A DNA stretch of 64,000 nucleotides from Acestrorhynchus altus (Eukaryota > Chordata > Actinopteri > Characiformes > Acestrorhynchidae), in NCBI GenBank assembly GCA_034509495.1, contig CM067521.1:16651704-16715703 (forward strand). Direction: 5' to 3'. The notes below the pieces were generated by a model. That model saw only the letters and a program-made list of their open reading frames with translations, ran no database searches and was not told where the DNA came from. This document shows, one piece after another, positions 22,681 through 34,062 of this stretch (position 1 is the stretch's first letter; each line of letters begins with the position of its first letter). The translations under genes and the position numbers were made by a program.

Positions 22681-24011
22681 TGCCCTGAAGGGGCTTGAAT
22701 GAGGGGCACACTGCAGACTCCTCTGCAGCACAGACAGCAGAAGGCTCAGTCCACCTGAGACAGAGCACGCAGATGTGACCCACAGTACTCATGCAGGAGT
22801 GACACACACAATTTCACACACACTCAGATGAACTAGAAAGAGTTTTACATGACAAATACATACATTCCCAAAAGACATAAACAATTATTATATAAGTATA
22901 TATGCAAAACTATGATATTCACTAGGTAGGTAAGATCAGAGGCATTTTTACAGGATATAACCTCAAGTCCCATGTTAAAGGGGAAGTCCAACAATTTCGA
23001 ATCAATTTTGAAATCAAATTTGAATTTATTGGTTTGCATGTAACTAGCAAAATTTCACTACAGAGGTGATAATGGGAATCAGGTGTCTCAATATGCACCG
23101 CACAAATATATCAGTAATAAATCTTTATTCTTTGGGAACTCCTTTGTTCTACGGTGCCCCATACGGATCCCTTCACTATTCAAATTCAAAATATCTTCTC
23201 AAAACCATGGTAAAGCAGCGTTTCAGGCATCAAGCACACTTTGAACTATTCTGACTGGCTGAGTGTTTAACACCAAACACACTCTGAATTTGCACTGCCT
23301 GGACTACCTTATTCGCACTAGCCCCGTTTTCATTGCTCACACCTGAGCCACGCTAAGGGCTGATTAGGACTGTTATAAAACCCCCAACATCTCATGTGTT
23401 TGCAAAGTCTCTGCTTGACTTGAAGATGAAATCTAAGTCCCTTTCAAGTGTAAAAGCAGTATCCAGGTATGGATCTGACTCTTTGGGAGAACCTGGAAAA
23501 ATTCCGGTGGACCAGTATGGAAGTGGGACACTGGGGTGAAGGGGGCCTCTCCCCTAGTTGATGAAAAGAAACCTTGCCCTAGTCGACAACTCCTAACACC
23601 CCCACCACCCGTTCATCGAAACTGTAATGGTCTGCTTAACAATCTAGGGCTGAATAAATTTGACAGTCCAATCCTGACAGTAACCCAGAAATTTTCTGAA
23701 TGCTACTCTGAGGACTTATAGGTGATTTGTATGCCAGCTTCTAATACATAGTCCAGATAATATCAGAGGGAGTTTGTTTTACAGATCACAGTGGGTCTCT
23801 GTCTCCTGGCCCTTGCCAAAACCATGCAGAACATTTCCTATGAACTCATCTAACATAGAAAATCTCTACGGGGCAAAAAGGGAAATAAATAAAGTCCAGA
23901 CCTGATTATCCAGATATTTTAAAAGTTCACATGGAAGCAAAAGACTGTTAACGTGCTCTGCTTCTTGCATACTGACCCTCTGCAGGTCTCTACTCATCTG
24001 ACGAGGTGCTG
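22681..24011. other. Unique sequence, no gene seen
   Basis: No named repeat. Frames of about 60 codons at 23066 and 23536 have no domain. Confidence 0.5.
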
Positions 24012-24182
24012 ACACCTTATCCAGAGTGATTTCTCACATTACAGAAGTGAGGCAGAGAGTGTTAGGAGTCTGCACAAGTACTCTTTATTAGTAGTGTATA
24101 CAGTTGCCTGTGACTGAGAACTGAACTCGCCTCCTTCACATGGTGTGATAGGCTCACTGGTGAAGCATTCATTGCACCACAC
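24012..24182 (+). repeat. Dispersed fish repeat, family R1, copy 1
   Basis: CACCTTATCCAGAGTGATTT, then AGTACTCTTTATTAGTAGTG, GAGAACTGAACTCGCC and ATTGCACCAC follow the same order as the better-preserved copy at 41890-42080. The family is a common fish interspersed repeat; whether it is a SINE or a LINE tail is not settled here. Confidence 0.6.
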
Positions 24183-24267
24183 AAAACCAATGTACACATC
24201 CATCCACCCTCTTCACTTTTCATGAATATGCTATGCTCCCTAGGTGTAAGTGATCAGTGTGTCTGTG

Positions 24268-24372
24268 GTACTGTGGCACTTGTCCAGGTTGTACTCCTGC
24301 CCAGCTTGATGACTCCAGGTGGGCTCCGGCCTCCCCCACCCTATTCAGAAGTGGCAGAGCGACTGAATTCAA
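24268..24372 (+). repeat. LINE/SINE tail-like repeat, family R2, copy 1
   Basis: ACTTGTCCAGGTTGTACTCC, GATGACTCCAGGTGGGCTCC and CCTATTCAGAAGTGGCAGAG follow a tail sequence widespread in fish L2-type retroelements. The reverse complement of the same family is at 59598-59850. Short open frames here on both strands are explained by the repeat. Confidence 0.55.
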
Positions 24373-27188
24373 TTGCACATATAATTTTACAATTTTGTCC
24401 TCACCTTCAAAGTGCCCTCCACCCCACCCATTAGCTAGATTCTCCTCTGTCAGATGACAGGCTATCTGCATCCTGTGTATCATATGAAGCCAACTGCATA
24501 TTTTCATAAGATACGCCATAACCACCTTGACTTCAATAGAAGCCACCGTAAAAAGGGTAATTAATTGTAAATTCTTTTTAATGTTTTTTTCAGTTCCACA
24601 GATAAAATGTACATGATCCAGATGCTACTGATGTTAATGTTCATGAAATAAAATGGCGAACCTGGCAGGGACTGTGAAACCTCAACGTCTACATATCAGA
24701 ATGTGCTAAACTTGACAGTCCCACACTACGATAGCTCTGCCAGCCAAGACACTTGTGAAATGTGCTGACATTTTTTTTTATTCTTATTAGAAACTGAAAT
24801 CAACATAATTAAATGTATGTTCGCGGACTAAATGATTTTCACTCGAATTGAAATATACAGAGCCTGCAGGCTGAAATCACCAGATTCATGTACAATAGCT
24901 GGTGAATCCCAATGCACTTGCTATAGAGGAAAGAGTCTGAACTAGCTTGTTTCTCCCATCACATCATCTGAATGTAATGAGCTGATCATTCTTGAGTGCC
25001 TACAGGAACATGCACTAAGGCTGAGACACGCCATGCACGCCTACACACCCCATGACTCATTTTAGTGGGTTCTGGGAGGGCAGAAAAGATCAAAGAGATG
25101 TATTTTCTTCTTGTGAATTACATGAGATTGAATAAACAGGCAAGAGGGTCACTGCAGATGGAGACACCAAGACTGAAGATACAATTAAAGCAGAGACGAG
25201 CTACATGTATGGTTTCATAGGCCATCCCTAAAATGACAGCTCCTCAAAGAAGAACTTTGATATCACAACTACTAAACTGGAAGGAGTTTACAGGATGAGT
25301 CAAAGATCTCAGTGCATTTTTATCAGCTCAAATAAAAAGAAAGATGCATTAAACTTGTTATGCAACAGTGCCTTGGGCAAGCAAACAGGGACGTAGAATA
25401 ACTCTTACAAAGATGGCCCTAAATGTAACTGAAAGTTTGGCTTGAAGATGGAAATCGTCCACACTCATGACACTCACCTCAGGCTTTGGCAAGCAAACTC
25501 GATTTGATTCAGCATTCACTGAGCAAGAAACTCAAGCAGGTGGAAACTAGAAATGTGTTTGGGAAGGAGAAACATCTGTTGGATGTGATAATTCAAAATG
25601 TCTTGTATTGATATTGTAGCTGTGGCTGCTATTCATTACAACATAATCATAGTCATTTTATGGAAAATTTACCCAAAAAGCATAACATTAGTTAGCTAAC
25701 TACGTAATCGGTGATCAACAGGGAACCATTATTACATTGCATTTAGCAGGTACCAGTTCTTGACCTCATCTAAAAATTTAAAGCATGCATTGGTATGTTA
25801 CGCTGCCAGCCTTCACATCACTCATTGCATTACACCAGCTACAGCCCCTCAACTAAAATTACTGGCCACTGGTCTCTCCCACTTCCACAGGATGCAAAGT
25901 GGCTAATGTGTTAAACACAGCCCTCACCTCCAGGAAGTCCTGTTTTGTTCTCTTAGAACCTTTAGTACTGTTCCAATGCTTTTTATTTTTTACAGCAAAG
26001 TATTTCTCTTCCTCCTCGTGAAATGTAATTTGTTTTTCTAATGGTATACTGTACTTGAAGTCACCTGTGGCAAACTGGTGAGTCACCCAGGTTCTGGTGA
26101 TGAACTTTTAATGTCATTACAAACATTTTTTTTTCTGCTCCTGGGCTAAACTTGCTACAACTGAATTGGCTATGTTGTAACTGTTTCACTTGTATCTCTA
26201 TTTTAATTTCATTCTTTTTCTGACTCATCTGCATCTACACCTTTAATAAAGGCCTCAGATAGCTTTTTGGGTCTGGAAATGGTTAAAAATATGGTTTGCA
26301 TTAGTGTTTTATTCTTTTCAAATGATCAGCAAGCAACATCCATCCCTAAATGCATGATCAAGATTCAGTACAAGGACGTCAACTACGCAAATTAAACACA
26401 GATTAAACACAGCCTAACGTCTCCATGAGGTATGAAAAATCTATGACTTAAGCAGTATTTCCAAATGTAGGTATCACTGTTAATCATACATTACAGATGA
26501 TCCCCCGTCTGCTACTGTTCCAGTTTCCCACATCACTGGTTGATGTGAAGTGAAGCGGAAAAAGAGGCGAATTCAGCCATCAGTCGCTTTTGGCTATTCT
26601 GCGTCCCCATTTGACATTTAGAGTCTTACCTACAGGCTTTTTTGTTATTTAAAGTCCTTGAATACAAGTAGCACATCTTGAAGCCTCCAACTAGGGGCAG
26701 TCAAGATGTAAGTCAGATGTGCAGACCCTCAACAGGGTACAGTAGTGAGATCTCTATCTCTCTTATGTATGTTTTACCCTTATGTAACTGATGTTATAGG
26801 TTGATTACTTCAACGTGATTTGGGTGGTGGGTGAAAGTAAAAGAATGAAAAAGTGGTAGCAAATAATGGCAGGCATGATGTTAAAAGAAAGTGTGGCATT
26901 CAAGACAATGCCCTGAGAACTAGACAGCCTTCCCAAAGAGAGAAAAGGGTATTGTATTCATAGGCTGAGTAAATGGGGGAAAAAAAAGCATGAATGCTTT
27001 CAAATCACAAGATGCATGGTATTATACATCTGATTCTACTTTAATGTAGTGCATAATACCACATTGTGTGGATATGAAAAGGATTCACTCCATTAATATA
27101 ATCTGTGTCTGCTACCTCAGTACCTATTACTTCAACCTTATGGTAAGTAAATCTATCAAACTACCAAAGAGGCATCACAGGCAAGGCA
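24373..27188. other. Unique sequence, no gene seen
   Basis: This is one of the longest repeat-poor parts of the window. About 24940-25330 and 26470-26640 have even composition and few runs, as conserved non-coding DNA often does. No exon or RNA gene is supported. Confidence 0.45.
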
Positions 27189-27300
27189 GATCATGGAGCC
27201 AACAAAGTCATGGTGAATCATGAAGCATTGGTAAATCATGGAGCCACCAAAGCCTTGGTGAATTATGGGGCCACCAATGGCATGTTGAATCAGGGAGCCT
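27189..27300. repeat. 27-bp minisatellite, about four units
   Basis: Units starting ATCATGGAGCCA or ATTATGGGGCCA and ending TTGGTGA or GTTGA repeat at 27235, 27262 and 27289, with an older, partly deleted pair to the left (27189 and 27217). Confidence 0.8.
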
Positions 27301-27319
27301 AAAGGCAAGGGAAGATTGG

Positions 27320-27781
27320 TGGAACACTACAGGCAAGGCACCAGCTTCACCGGTGTTTTCCACAAGTCGTGGTGGCACAATGATGGCAGGCATTGCATTC
27401 TAGACACTGGGTGGTGCCTTGAGGATGGGTATCAATGTGTTCATGTGCTCTGTGTTTTAAAATGTATGGAGCAGAGGCTGGTTTATCTGTAGGAACTGAG
27501 CTTGGATTTTCCCAGTTCCAGGGCACAAAAACTGAAATCACCTGGGCAATGTGAACTGGAGTAACCTAGAGACCTAGGAACAAGGAACTAGGAAAGACCC
27601 ATGGAGTAGGAAGATGAGCCATCCAGGGTGCAGGAAAAGAAATGGCCCAGATGCAAATAGTATGAGTCAAAATTGAGCCAGAAGAGAGGCAACTTGTGGG
27701 GCACCACAGGCTAGGTTCCAGGTCCTTAGTGTTTTCCAGAAATCATGGTGGCATGATAAAGGCAGATTTAGACAGCCAGTG
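27320..27781. repeat. Direct duplication of about 90 bp, copies about 370 bp apart
   Basis: The segment 27320-27410 (CACTACAGGCAAGGCACCAG, GTGTTTTCCACAAGTCGTGG, GACACTGGG) recurs diverged at 27698-27781 (CACCACAGGCTAGGTTCCAG, GTGTTTTCCAGAAATCATGG). The space between has no repeat I can name. It adjoins the 27-bp minisatellite, so both may belong to one longer array. Confidence 0.65.
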
Positions 27782-28247
27782 TACTCAAATGAATCACTGG
27801 GCTGAGACTTGAGCGCAGACATCAAAGTGGCAGTGCTCTCTAGAGTCTGGCATGTTACATGAATCAGGATACTTGAGAATTGATGAGGTTGGATTCATGT
27901 GAAAGAAGCAAGAGGGCTGCCAGCTTCACAGTTTGTGATCTAAATATAAGAATAATTCATTGTTTATTTGTTCAGCATCATAAACTTCCATTCCTGATAT
28001 AGGGATGTACACTAAACGGGGGAAAAAGTCGGTGATTGTGTAATTGTACTGGTGAATGTTAAATTTAATTTCAAAATTGTGGCCTTTATAACGATGAAGC
28101 AGACCTCAAGAAGATACCGAGTAGCTTTATCATTGAAGCACCAAGAAGTTTTCGGATCTTGCCAACACTGTCACACACGTTGCACTGGCCGCTGGCAAAG
28201 ATTTTGTGGCTGCTTCAGCTGGGAACAACAGCATACAGCCTGAGCGC
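27782..28247. other. Unique sequence, no gene seen
   Basis: Ordinary AT-rich sequence; no repeat family or exon is supported. Confidence 0.5.
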
Positions 28248-28270
28248 CTCTCTCTCTCTGTCTCTCTCTC

Positions 28271-28301
<31 letters not shown>

Positions 28302-28302
28302 G

Positions 28303-28359
<57 letters not shown>
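28248..28359. repeat. (TC)n microsatellite
   Basis: A long CT tract with single-base interruptions (CG, TTT). The 153-codon minus-strand frame with Arg-Glu repeats and the plus-strand Ser-Leu frames are translations of this tract. Confidence 0.97.
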
Positions 28360-28917
28360 GAAGCAGCTCATCAGAGTGGAGATTAGAGAAGAGGCTCTGA
28401 TTATTTTGGCCACTGCAATATAATGGTTCAGAGGTGCCATTAATCTTTGTGCACCAATGCGCATCTCATTTGGTGAAGTCTCCTTGCCTTGCTCACAAAA
28501 GGGAGGACATTCAGCAATCATTAAATTGCCTTTTCGATCTAGTCCCCAGCAGCCTAATCTCAAGACAAAAAGAGAACCCACTGGCCAAAGTATTAAGCCC
28601 TTGTAAGGATTTTCCAAGAATATAGAGACCATTAAAAAGAGTCAACTAGATTGCACTGTAATTGCTTTCAAGTTGATGAACAAAGAACTTCTTACTTGGA
28701 TTTCCCAAAAAGTTTAGATGACACCCTAACAGTACATTCCATTGATTTCCTAGTTCATGAGAAACATCTACTTTGTACCTACTTAGCCACTTACAATGTA
28801 AGACTGTAGCCCTGCAGTTGCTGAACATTTATCTGTGTTTCTGTATTCTGTACTCATTACTAGAATACATTACTTACATTATATAAGCTAACCAGCTGAG
28901 ACATGAAGTCCACAGGA
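28360..28917. other. Unique sequence, possible conserved block
   Basis: About 28420-28620 is repeat-free and contains TTAATC and ATTAAA homeodomain-like cores amid balanced sequence, as seen in conserved non-coding elements. This is inference only. Confidence 0.35.
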
Positions 28918-29320
28918 GCTCTGAAGGTGCTCTGTCATACAGTATCTGGCGCCAAGTCATTAGCAGAAGAGCCTTTCAGTCCTTTAAGTTGTGAGGTGAG
29001 ACCTCCATGGATCTAATAAATAAGCTTTGGGCACCCATTCCCCTGTCACTGGTTGCCCTTCCTTGGAGCACTTTTGGAACATACTGACCACTGCATACTG
29101 GGAACACCCCCACTAGATTTGCCAGATGTTTTGTAGATGTTCTGACCTAGATGTCTAGTCAAGACAGTTTGGTTCTTGTCGAAGTGTCTCAGATTCTTAT
29201 GTTTAACCATTTTTCTAGCTTCAACATATCAACTTCAAGAACTGACTGTTCACTTTCTGCCTAATATATCCACCCCTCGGCAGAAACCACTAGAACCAGA
29301 TCATCTTATTCAAGTTTTGT
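28918..29320 (-). mobile_element. Non-autonomous Tc1 derivative (family T2)
   Basis: On the minus strand the transposase start region (ATGGTTAAACATAAGAATC, at about 29210) and the first part of the gene are followed directly by the 3' region (CATGGAGGTCTCACCTCACA). The junction near 29010-29025 lies at the same place as in the copies at 6788 and 44018. Both outer ends have decayed, so no TA flanks can be read. Confidence 0.75.
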
Positions 29321-29994
29321 TTATGTGTGTATGCACTGGCCCAGACAGCTGTTGGTAGATGGTCACTGATTTTAGATAAGATCACAATTGCTGTATGAAA
29401 TTCAAATGCCTGCTTTGATTACTTCACACAGCAGTTTTATTAATGAATAAATAAATAACAGGCAGCTCTGAAGAGCCCAGTGTAAGGAGAAATGGCCTCT
29501 TACATAGAAATGTTCTCTTTAGTGAACATCCCCCGAGGTTAGTCTCACAGATGCTCTCGTCTGAGAGATGACAGAACAGCCTTCCTGTTCAAGTCATTTA
29601 ATTTGAGTGATGCTACATCATTGTCACTCCCATTCAAATAATTCTGTCTAGTGCTTTATTTGATCTGTTTCTATATATTTATTTGAATGAACGAGCTTTT
29701 ATTTAGTTTTCATAGAGTCACATTTAGCCTCTGGCAAGTGATGCCGACACTGCAAGTAAGTAAAACAAACCAATTCTAATAAAACATTCAGCGATATATT
29801 ATTTTTGACACAACTGTTCCCTTGTGGAGTCCATATGAATTACCATTACAGCTCAGCACATTTCTGCAAACACTGCCTGGCCTGAGGTTACAGGAGGAAC
29901 AGAAACAGTCTTCAGCTTCTCAAAAGAGTCTCTGGCTTGTTAATACAAATGTAGTGGACTTAACTAACATCTGTGCAGGATATCCAGTACAGTG
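29321..29994. other. Unique sequence, no gene seen
   Basis: AT-rich; an 87-codon plus-strand frame that runs into the next transposon fragment has no domain. Confidence 0.5.
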
Positions 29995-30262
29995 CCCATC
30001 CACAACATTTCAACCACTGACAGGTGAAGTGAATAGCATTAATTATATGGTTCCAATGGCACCTGCAAGGGGGTGGATATATTAGGCAGTCAGTGAACAG
30101 TTCATTCTTGAAGTTCATGTGTGGAAGCAAGAAAACTGGGCATGTGTAAAAGTCACTTATGGGATGATCTCTGCATGCAGTGGTCAGTACCTTTCAATAG
30201 TGCTCCAAAGAAGGTTAACCAATGAACTATGGGCAGGGTCATGGGCACCCAAGACACAATGA
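29995..30262 (+). mobile_element. Tc1 family T2 fragment, 5' part
   Basis: ACCACTGACAGGTGAAGTGA, GGTGGATATATTAGGCAG and the start region TGGGCATGTGTAAAAG follow the T2 5' end on the plus strand, to GGGCACCCAAGACACAATGA. It stops where the other derivatives have their deletion junction, so it is probably the 5' half of the same non-autonomous form. Confidence 0.7.
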
Positions 30263-31409
30263 TGTGAATACTTTTATATATCCTTTATGTATCCTTATTG
30301 TAAAGTGTTACCAATTTAATGGACAATAGATTAAAACAGAGCAGCTTGTCCAGAAGCAATATTTTGTTGTTGAACTTAAAAAAGAACCATTTTCCATGCA
30401 TCTAAATGGTCTATCTGTTGCTGACAAAAGCATTCATTTGGGCATTTACAGCTTATAATGTATAATGTATAATCACTATATAAAATCAGCAGAAAATGAC
30501 ACTTTGGGGCAGCTGAACATGAGCCTATGGTCACCAAGCCCACCCAAACCTACATTTTGGGTCTAATTGATCAGTAAGGTATCAAAACATCATCATGTCT
30601 TCATTTGTTTACAGGGAAAACAGGTTGTCTCAGTGGAGCACTAACAAAAGATTACATTAGCCTCCACAAATTACCACTGTCATAATTACTGTGACCACGA
30701 GAAAGCCCCAGGGTGTCTCTCAGCCTCCTAATCATTGTGGTCTGATTAAAATGGAATGCTGAAGAAAAGGGAAAGTAATTTACAGCGTAAAAGTCATTCC
30801 ATAAGAGATAAGGAATGAATATTCATGGGTTGGCAAGTCAGTGAAAGTAGAAACATTTGTCTACTACAACTTGAGCAGACTCAGATCACGAATTACACTG
30901 TGGAAATGAAAGTCATTAAAATGTATCACTACTTACAATGAACAGATAGGGAATTTAGTCTGAACAGTAAAAGCACGTTCCTAGGAATGTTATGAAGAGC
31001 CTGGACTGGCAGTATGGCAAAAAATGAAGCTACAAAGGCAAGAGTCTAAATCAGTGCTTTTCAACCCTCCAAAAGAAGAGCAACCATCCTGTAGATTTCA
31101 ACTCCAACCCAAATCTTCAATATCACATTCAGAAGGCACTGTTTACTTGGATCAGGTGGGATGGGTTAGGGTTGGATCCAAAGTATACAAGATGTTTGTA
31201 CCTATAGAATTTTCTATATTTCTCCATAAAGATGATGTAGGACTCAAATCAAGTCCTAAAGATAGATAAGGAGAACCAAAGCAAACAAATGAGACAAAAA
31301 TGTTACAACTAATCAGGAAAATGATCTATAATTACATATCTGTCAGTGGCAAAAGTTGTTCTGTCTTGTCTATGTGATCTTTAGCAAATTGGATATGAAC
31401 AGCAATGTT
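30263..31409. other. Unique sequence, possible conserved block
   Basis: About 30640-30830 has TAATTACTG, TGATTAAAAT and a palindromic ATGAATATTCAT in repeat-free sequence, as in developmental enhancers. About 31050-31130 faintly resembles a hAT-type MITE end (CAGTGCTTTTCAACCCTCC). Neither can be proved from the sequence. Confidence 0.35.
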
Positions 31410-31620
31410 TTACATGGAGCAGCAGCTGTCACCTTGCAACTCTGATGTCCTCCTGATGGTGGACTTATGAACAATAACATCATCCAATATAAGAAAGGCC
31501 TTTAGTTGTTTAGAAATGACCTTGGGTTCCTTTTGGACCTCAAGAATTATTACATGCTTGCTCTTGGATTGAATTTTGTTGGTTAACCAATCCTGGGATG
31601 GTAATAATAGTCTCAACCTG
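31410..31620 (-). pseudogene. Possible Tc1-like transposase fragment
   Basis: The plus-strand run GATGGTGGACTTATGAAC, GGCCTTTAGTTGTTTAGA and CCAATCCTGGGATGG resembles the complement of the 5' transposase coding region of another fish Tc1-like family. The minus-strand frame of 68 codons has no clear catalytic motif and is interrupted at both ends. Without terminal repeats or a DDE motif this call is weak; a diverged unique sequence is the alternative. Confidence 0.3.
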
Positions 31621-33424
31621 TTGAGTCTTTTTTTTTTTAAAGGTAGTGTTTTAAAGGTAGTGGGTCATTGTTCAGCAGTCTAGATTCAGATCCATTGGTA
31701 AAAAAAAATCGTCTCTAGGACGAAACCGAAATGATGGTGCAATGTGGGAATGCTTTCCCAACTCCTTGTAGGTATGTCTGTGATATTTCATAGTTTAATC
31801 CTGAAGGAAGAATCCATTACACTTGTTGGGGTGCTGTGTGCGAGTGTGATAAGCTTTTAGCCATTCAAAAGATGAGCACGATGCGGACGGAAGCACTAGG
31901 GAAGTAGCTGCAGGGTTAGGGGGTATTAACGGCCAGTGTGAGCAACATTTCACACAGGGGGTCCATGCAATTCACAAGCCTCCTAAAAGAAATTGTGAGT
32001 TGCTGAATGCCCCCAGAGTTACACAAATAAGCAATAAAAAGGAGTGAATGTTGTTTCTTGCACCTCTCAGCAGTATCTCAAATGACTGGTTATTACTCTT
32101 TCAAAAGATCCTGACTGGTGTTGCACCCTCTCTTGCAGCTTGATACTCTAGAGTTGATTTCCAGTTTATGGAACCATAAAGATGTCCATAAACCAGCAGT
32201 GATCATGCTGACTTACTATGAGGTTGAGGTGCAACTTTCCACAAAAAAAAACGCACAAGTATGCAGTAGGATGGACAAGAGTAATGTCTTACATCTAAAT
32301 AAACCCAGAATGAGACCACAGGTGTCTAACACTCTTTATCAACTCTTAGAGATTTTAAAAAGATTGCTAGGAACAATATCCCAATGGTTGATTAACAGCT
32401 TGGAGGCTGGTCATGCTTGAAATAAGATTCTAGTCAGTAATGCTTGTTGTTCAGTATTCATATAAATTAGCAATCAAATTAGAAATACAAAAAAAATCAT
32501 TTTCAGTGCCATTGTAACATGTGATTGAGTTTTCTTCCATAAATGGTGGAGGAGTAGGACTAAAATATCCTCCACCAGTCACTTACATGTTCTTTATTTT
32601 TACCAGCTTCCATTTTGAATGAAATCAAATTTCACAGCAGTGCTCCAAAATCTTGATTTTGTAAGAGGCAATAAATAAGCAGGTGTCCTACTACTAACAG
32701 AAAGCACATGAGTATAAGAATGTTAATTTTATACTCCAATCTTATATCTTAATTATATACAACTTTCTGTGTCAGTTGGTGAATTTGGCTGGTATGCAAC
32801 TTGGTTTGTACTAACTGTGGTGAAAACAGAAAAAATCATAAAGACCTTTCATAGTTTAAATGTGTCTTATTGAGGTCTGGATCTGGGAATAATACAGCAA
32901 TTTTATACCATCATTTTGAAAGGCATATTATCACAAAAGTATTAGTTGATGCACTTTTGGGTTTGTACTAAATAATTGTAAGCATTTTAGAGTGAGATTA
33001 TTATTTCTTATTCACACTGCCAACACATCTATGATTTGTTACAAATAAATATTTACAAGTGTTTACAGAACCTACCATTTTTAACATTTCAGCAGCAAAT
33101 TAAGTCTCCAGATGTTCCAGCTTGTAACAGATGATGGCAAATTGGAAATATTGCTAAGACGTCTGATATTTTGGTACAAATAGTTAATATAATTGCATTG
33201 GATATTACATTTGTCAAATGAGTTTGTGATGATTATCTAAAAACATCTGTCCAAATATTGTTTTGTTGCTAGGAATATATGAGACATTGAACAAATGCAC
33301 ACTCTTTCTAGGCCTTTTAAACTACAAACAAAAATCATTCAACATTTACTCTTCCTGAAATGTTACTCATCACATTGATTGTTAGAAATGTTATAGAAAA
33401 AAATGAAAAAAAAGTGTTCCTGTC
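31621..33424. other. Unique AT-rich sequence, no gene seen
   Basis: A 100-codon plus-strand frame at 32118-32420 shows no domain. No named repeat is seen. Confidence 0.45.
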
Positions 33425-33975
33425 CTCAACAGGAAGAAGGAAACAGGCCACCTTCCAGAGCAGAGACAGGGAGGCGATGAAAGCAGCACAGCAGGAGGCA
33501 AAACATTGTGTGAGGGAATCTAAGGACAGCTACAGGAGAAAGGTAGAACTGAAGCTGGAGGAGAACAGCTTGAGATATGTCTGGGAAGGTGTGAAAACTG
33601 TCACAGGCTTTTGTGTTGTTGGAGGACAGTGCAGAAGACAAACGGAATAAATGCCCCCACTCATTCCTTCACCGCAGCCATCTTTCCTTCTTCCCTCAAT
33701 ACACGTTCCCCCAGTCATCAATCATTCTGGACCAGGTCAGAGGTCAACTGAGGAAGCTTCACCCCAGACAAAGTGTTTCCCCTGCTACTGAAGACCTGTG
33801 CTGGTGAACTGAGTGAACCACTCCAATGCGACTCCAATGCTTCTCAGCCTGCAGACTACTACTACTACAACTCAGAGCTGTGTCACCTTCAGAGGTTTGC
33901 TGATGACACAACCATCATGGGGTGCATCAGGGATGAATGAGAGGAGGAGCCTGCTGAGGGACTTTGCTGCTTGGT
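33425..33975 (+). pseudogene. LINE (non-LTR retrotransposon) ORF2 remnant
   Basis: Three blocks in order fit the reverse transcriptase part of a fish LINE. First is AKHCVRESKDSYRRKVELK with VWEGVKTVTGF near 33490-33610, the linker between endonuclease and polymerase. Second is LDQVRGQLRKLHPRQS near 33730-33775, the entry to the polymerase fingers. Third is FADDTTIMGCIRDE from 33896, which holds the catalytic Asp pair of the F/YXDD box. The blocks are in different frames, and the polymerase palm between blocks two and three is lost (only about 130 bp lies between them, where several hundred are expected). The endonuclease and the 3' tail are absent. Working copies would prime on nicked DNA with their own RNA; this one is dead. 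A Rex1/CR1-like group is my best guess. Confidence 0.8.
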
Positions 33976-34014
33976 CCTTTGGTCCATTCTTTATACTATA
34001 TATTTATACCTAAA

Positions 34015-34032
34015 GTATATCTATCTATCTAT
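34015..34032. repeat. Short (TATC)n tract
   Basis: About four TATC units next to the left end of the mariner-like element. Confidence 0.8.
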
Positions 34033-34062
34033 ATTATCTTTGAAAATAGTAGAAAAATGATA

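Noticed and set aside
27189..27300. CRISPR array
   Set aside because: The units are contiguous 27-bp tandem repeats without unique spacers, and the host is clearly a vertebrate.
28159..28632. 153-codon frame rich in Arg-Glu and plus-strand Ser-Leu frames
   Set aside because: Both come from the TC tract; the flanking codons show no domain and the strands compete for the same DNA.
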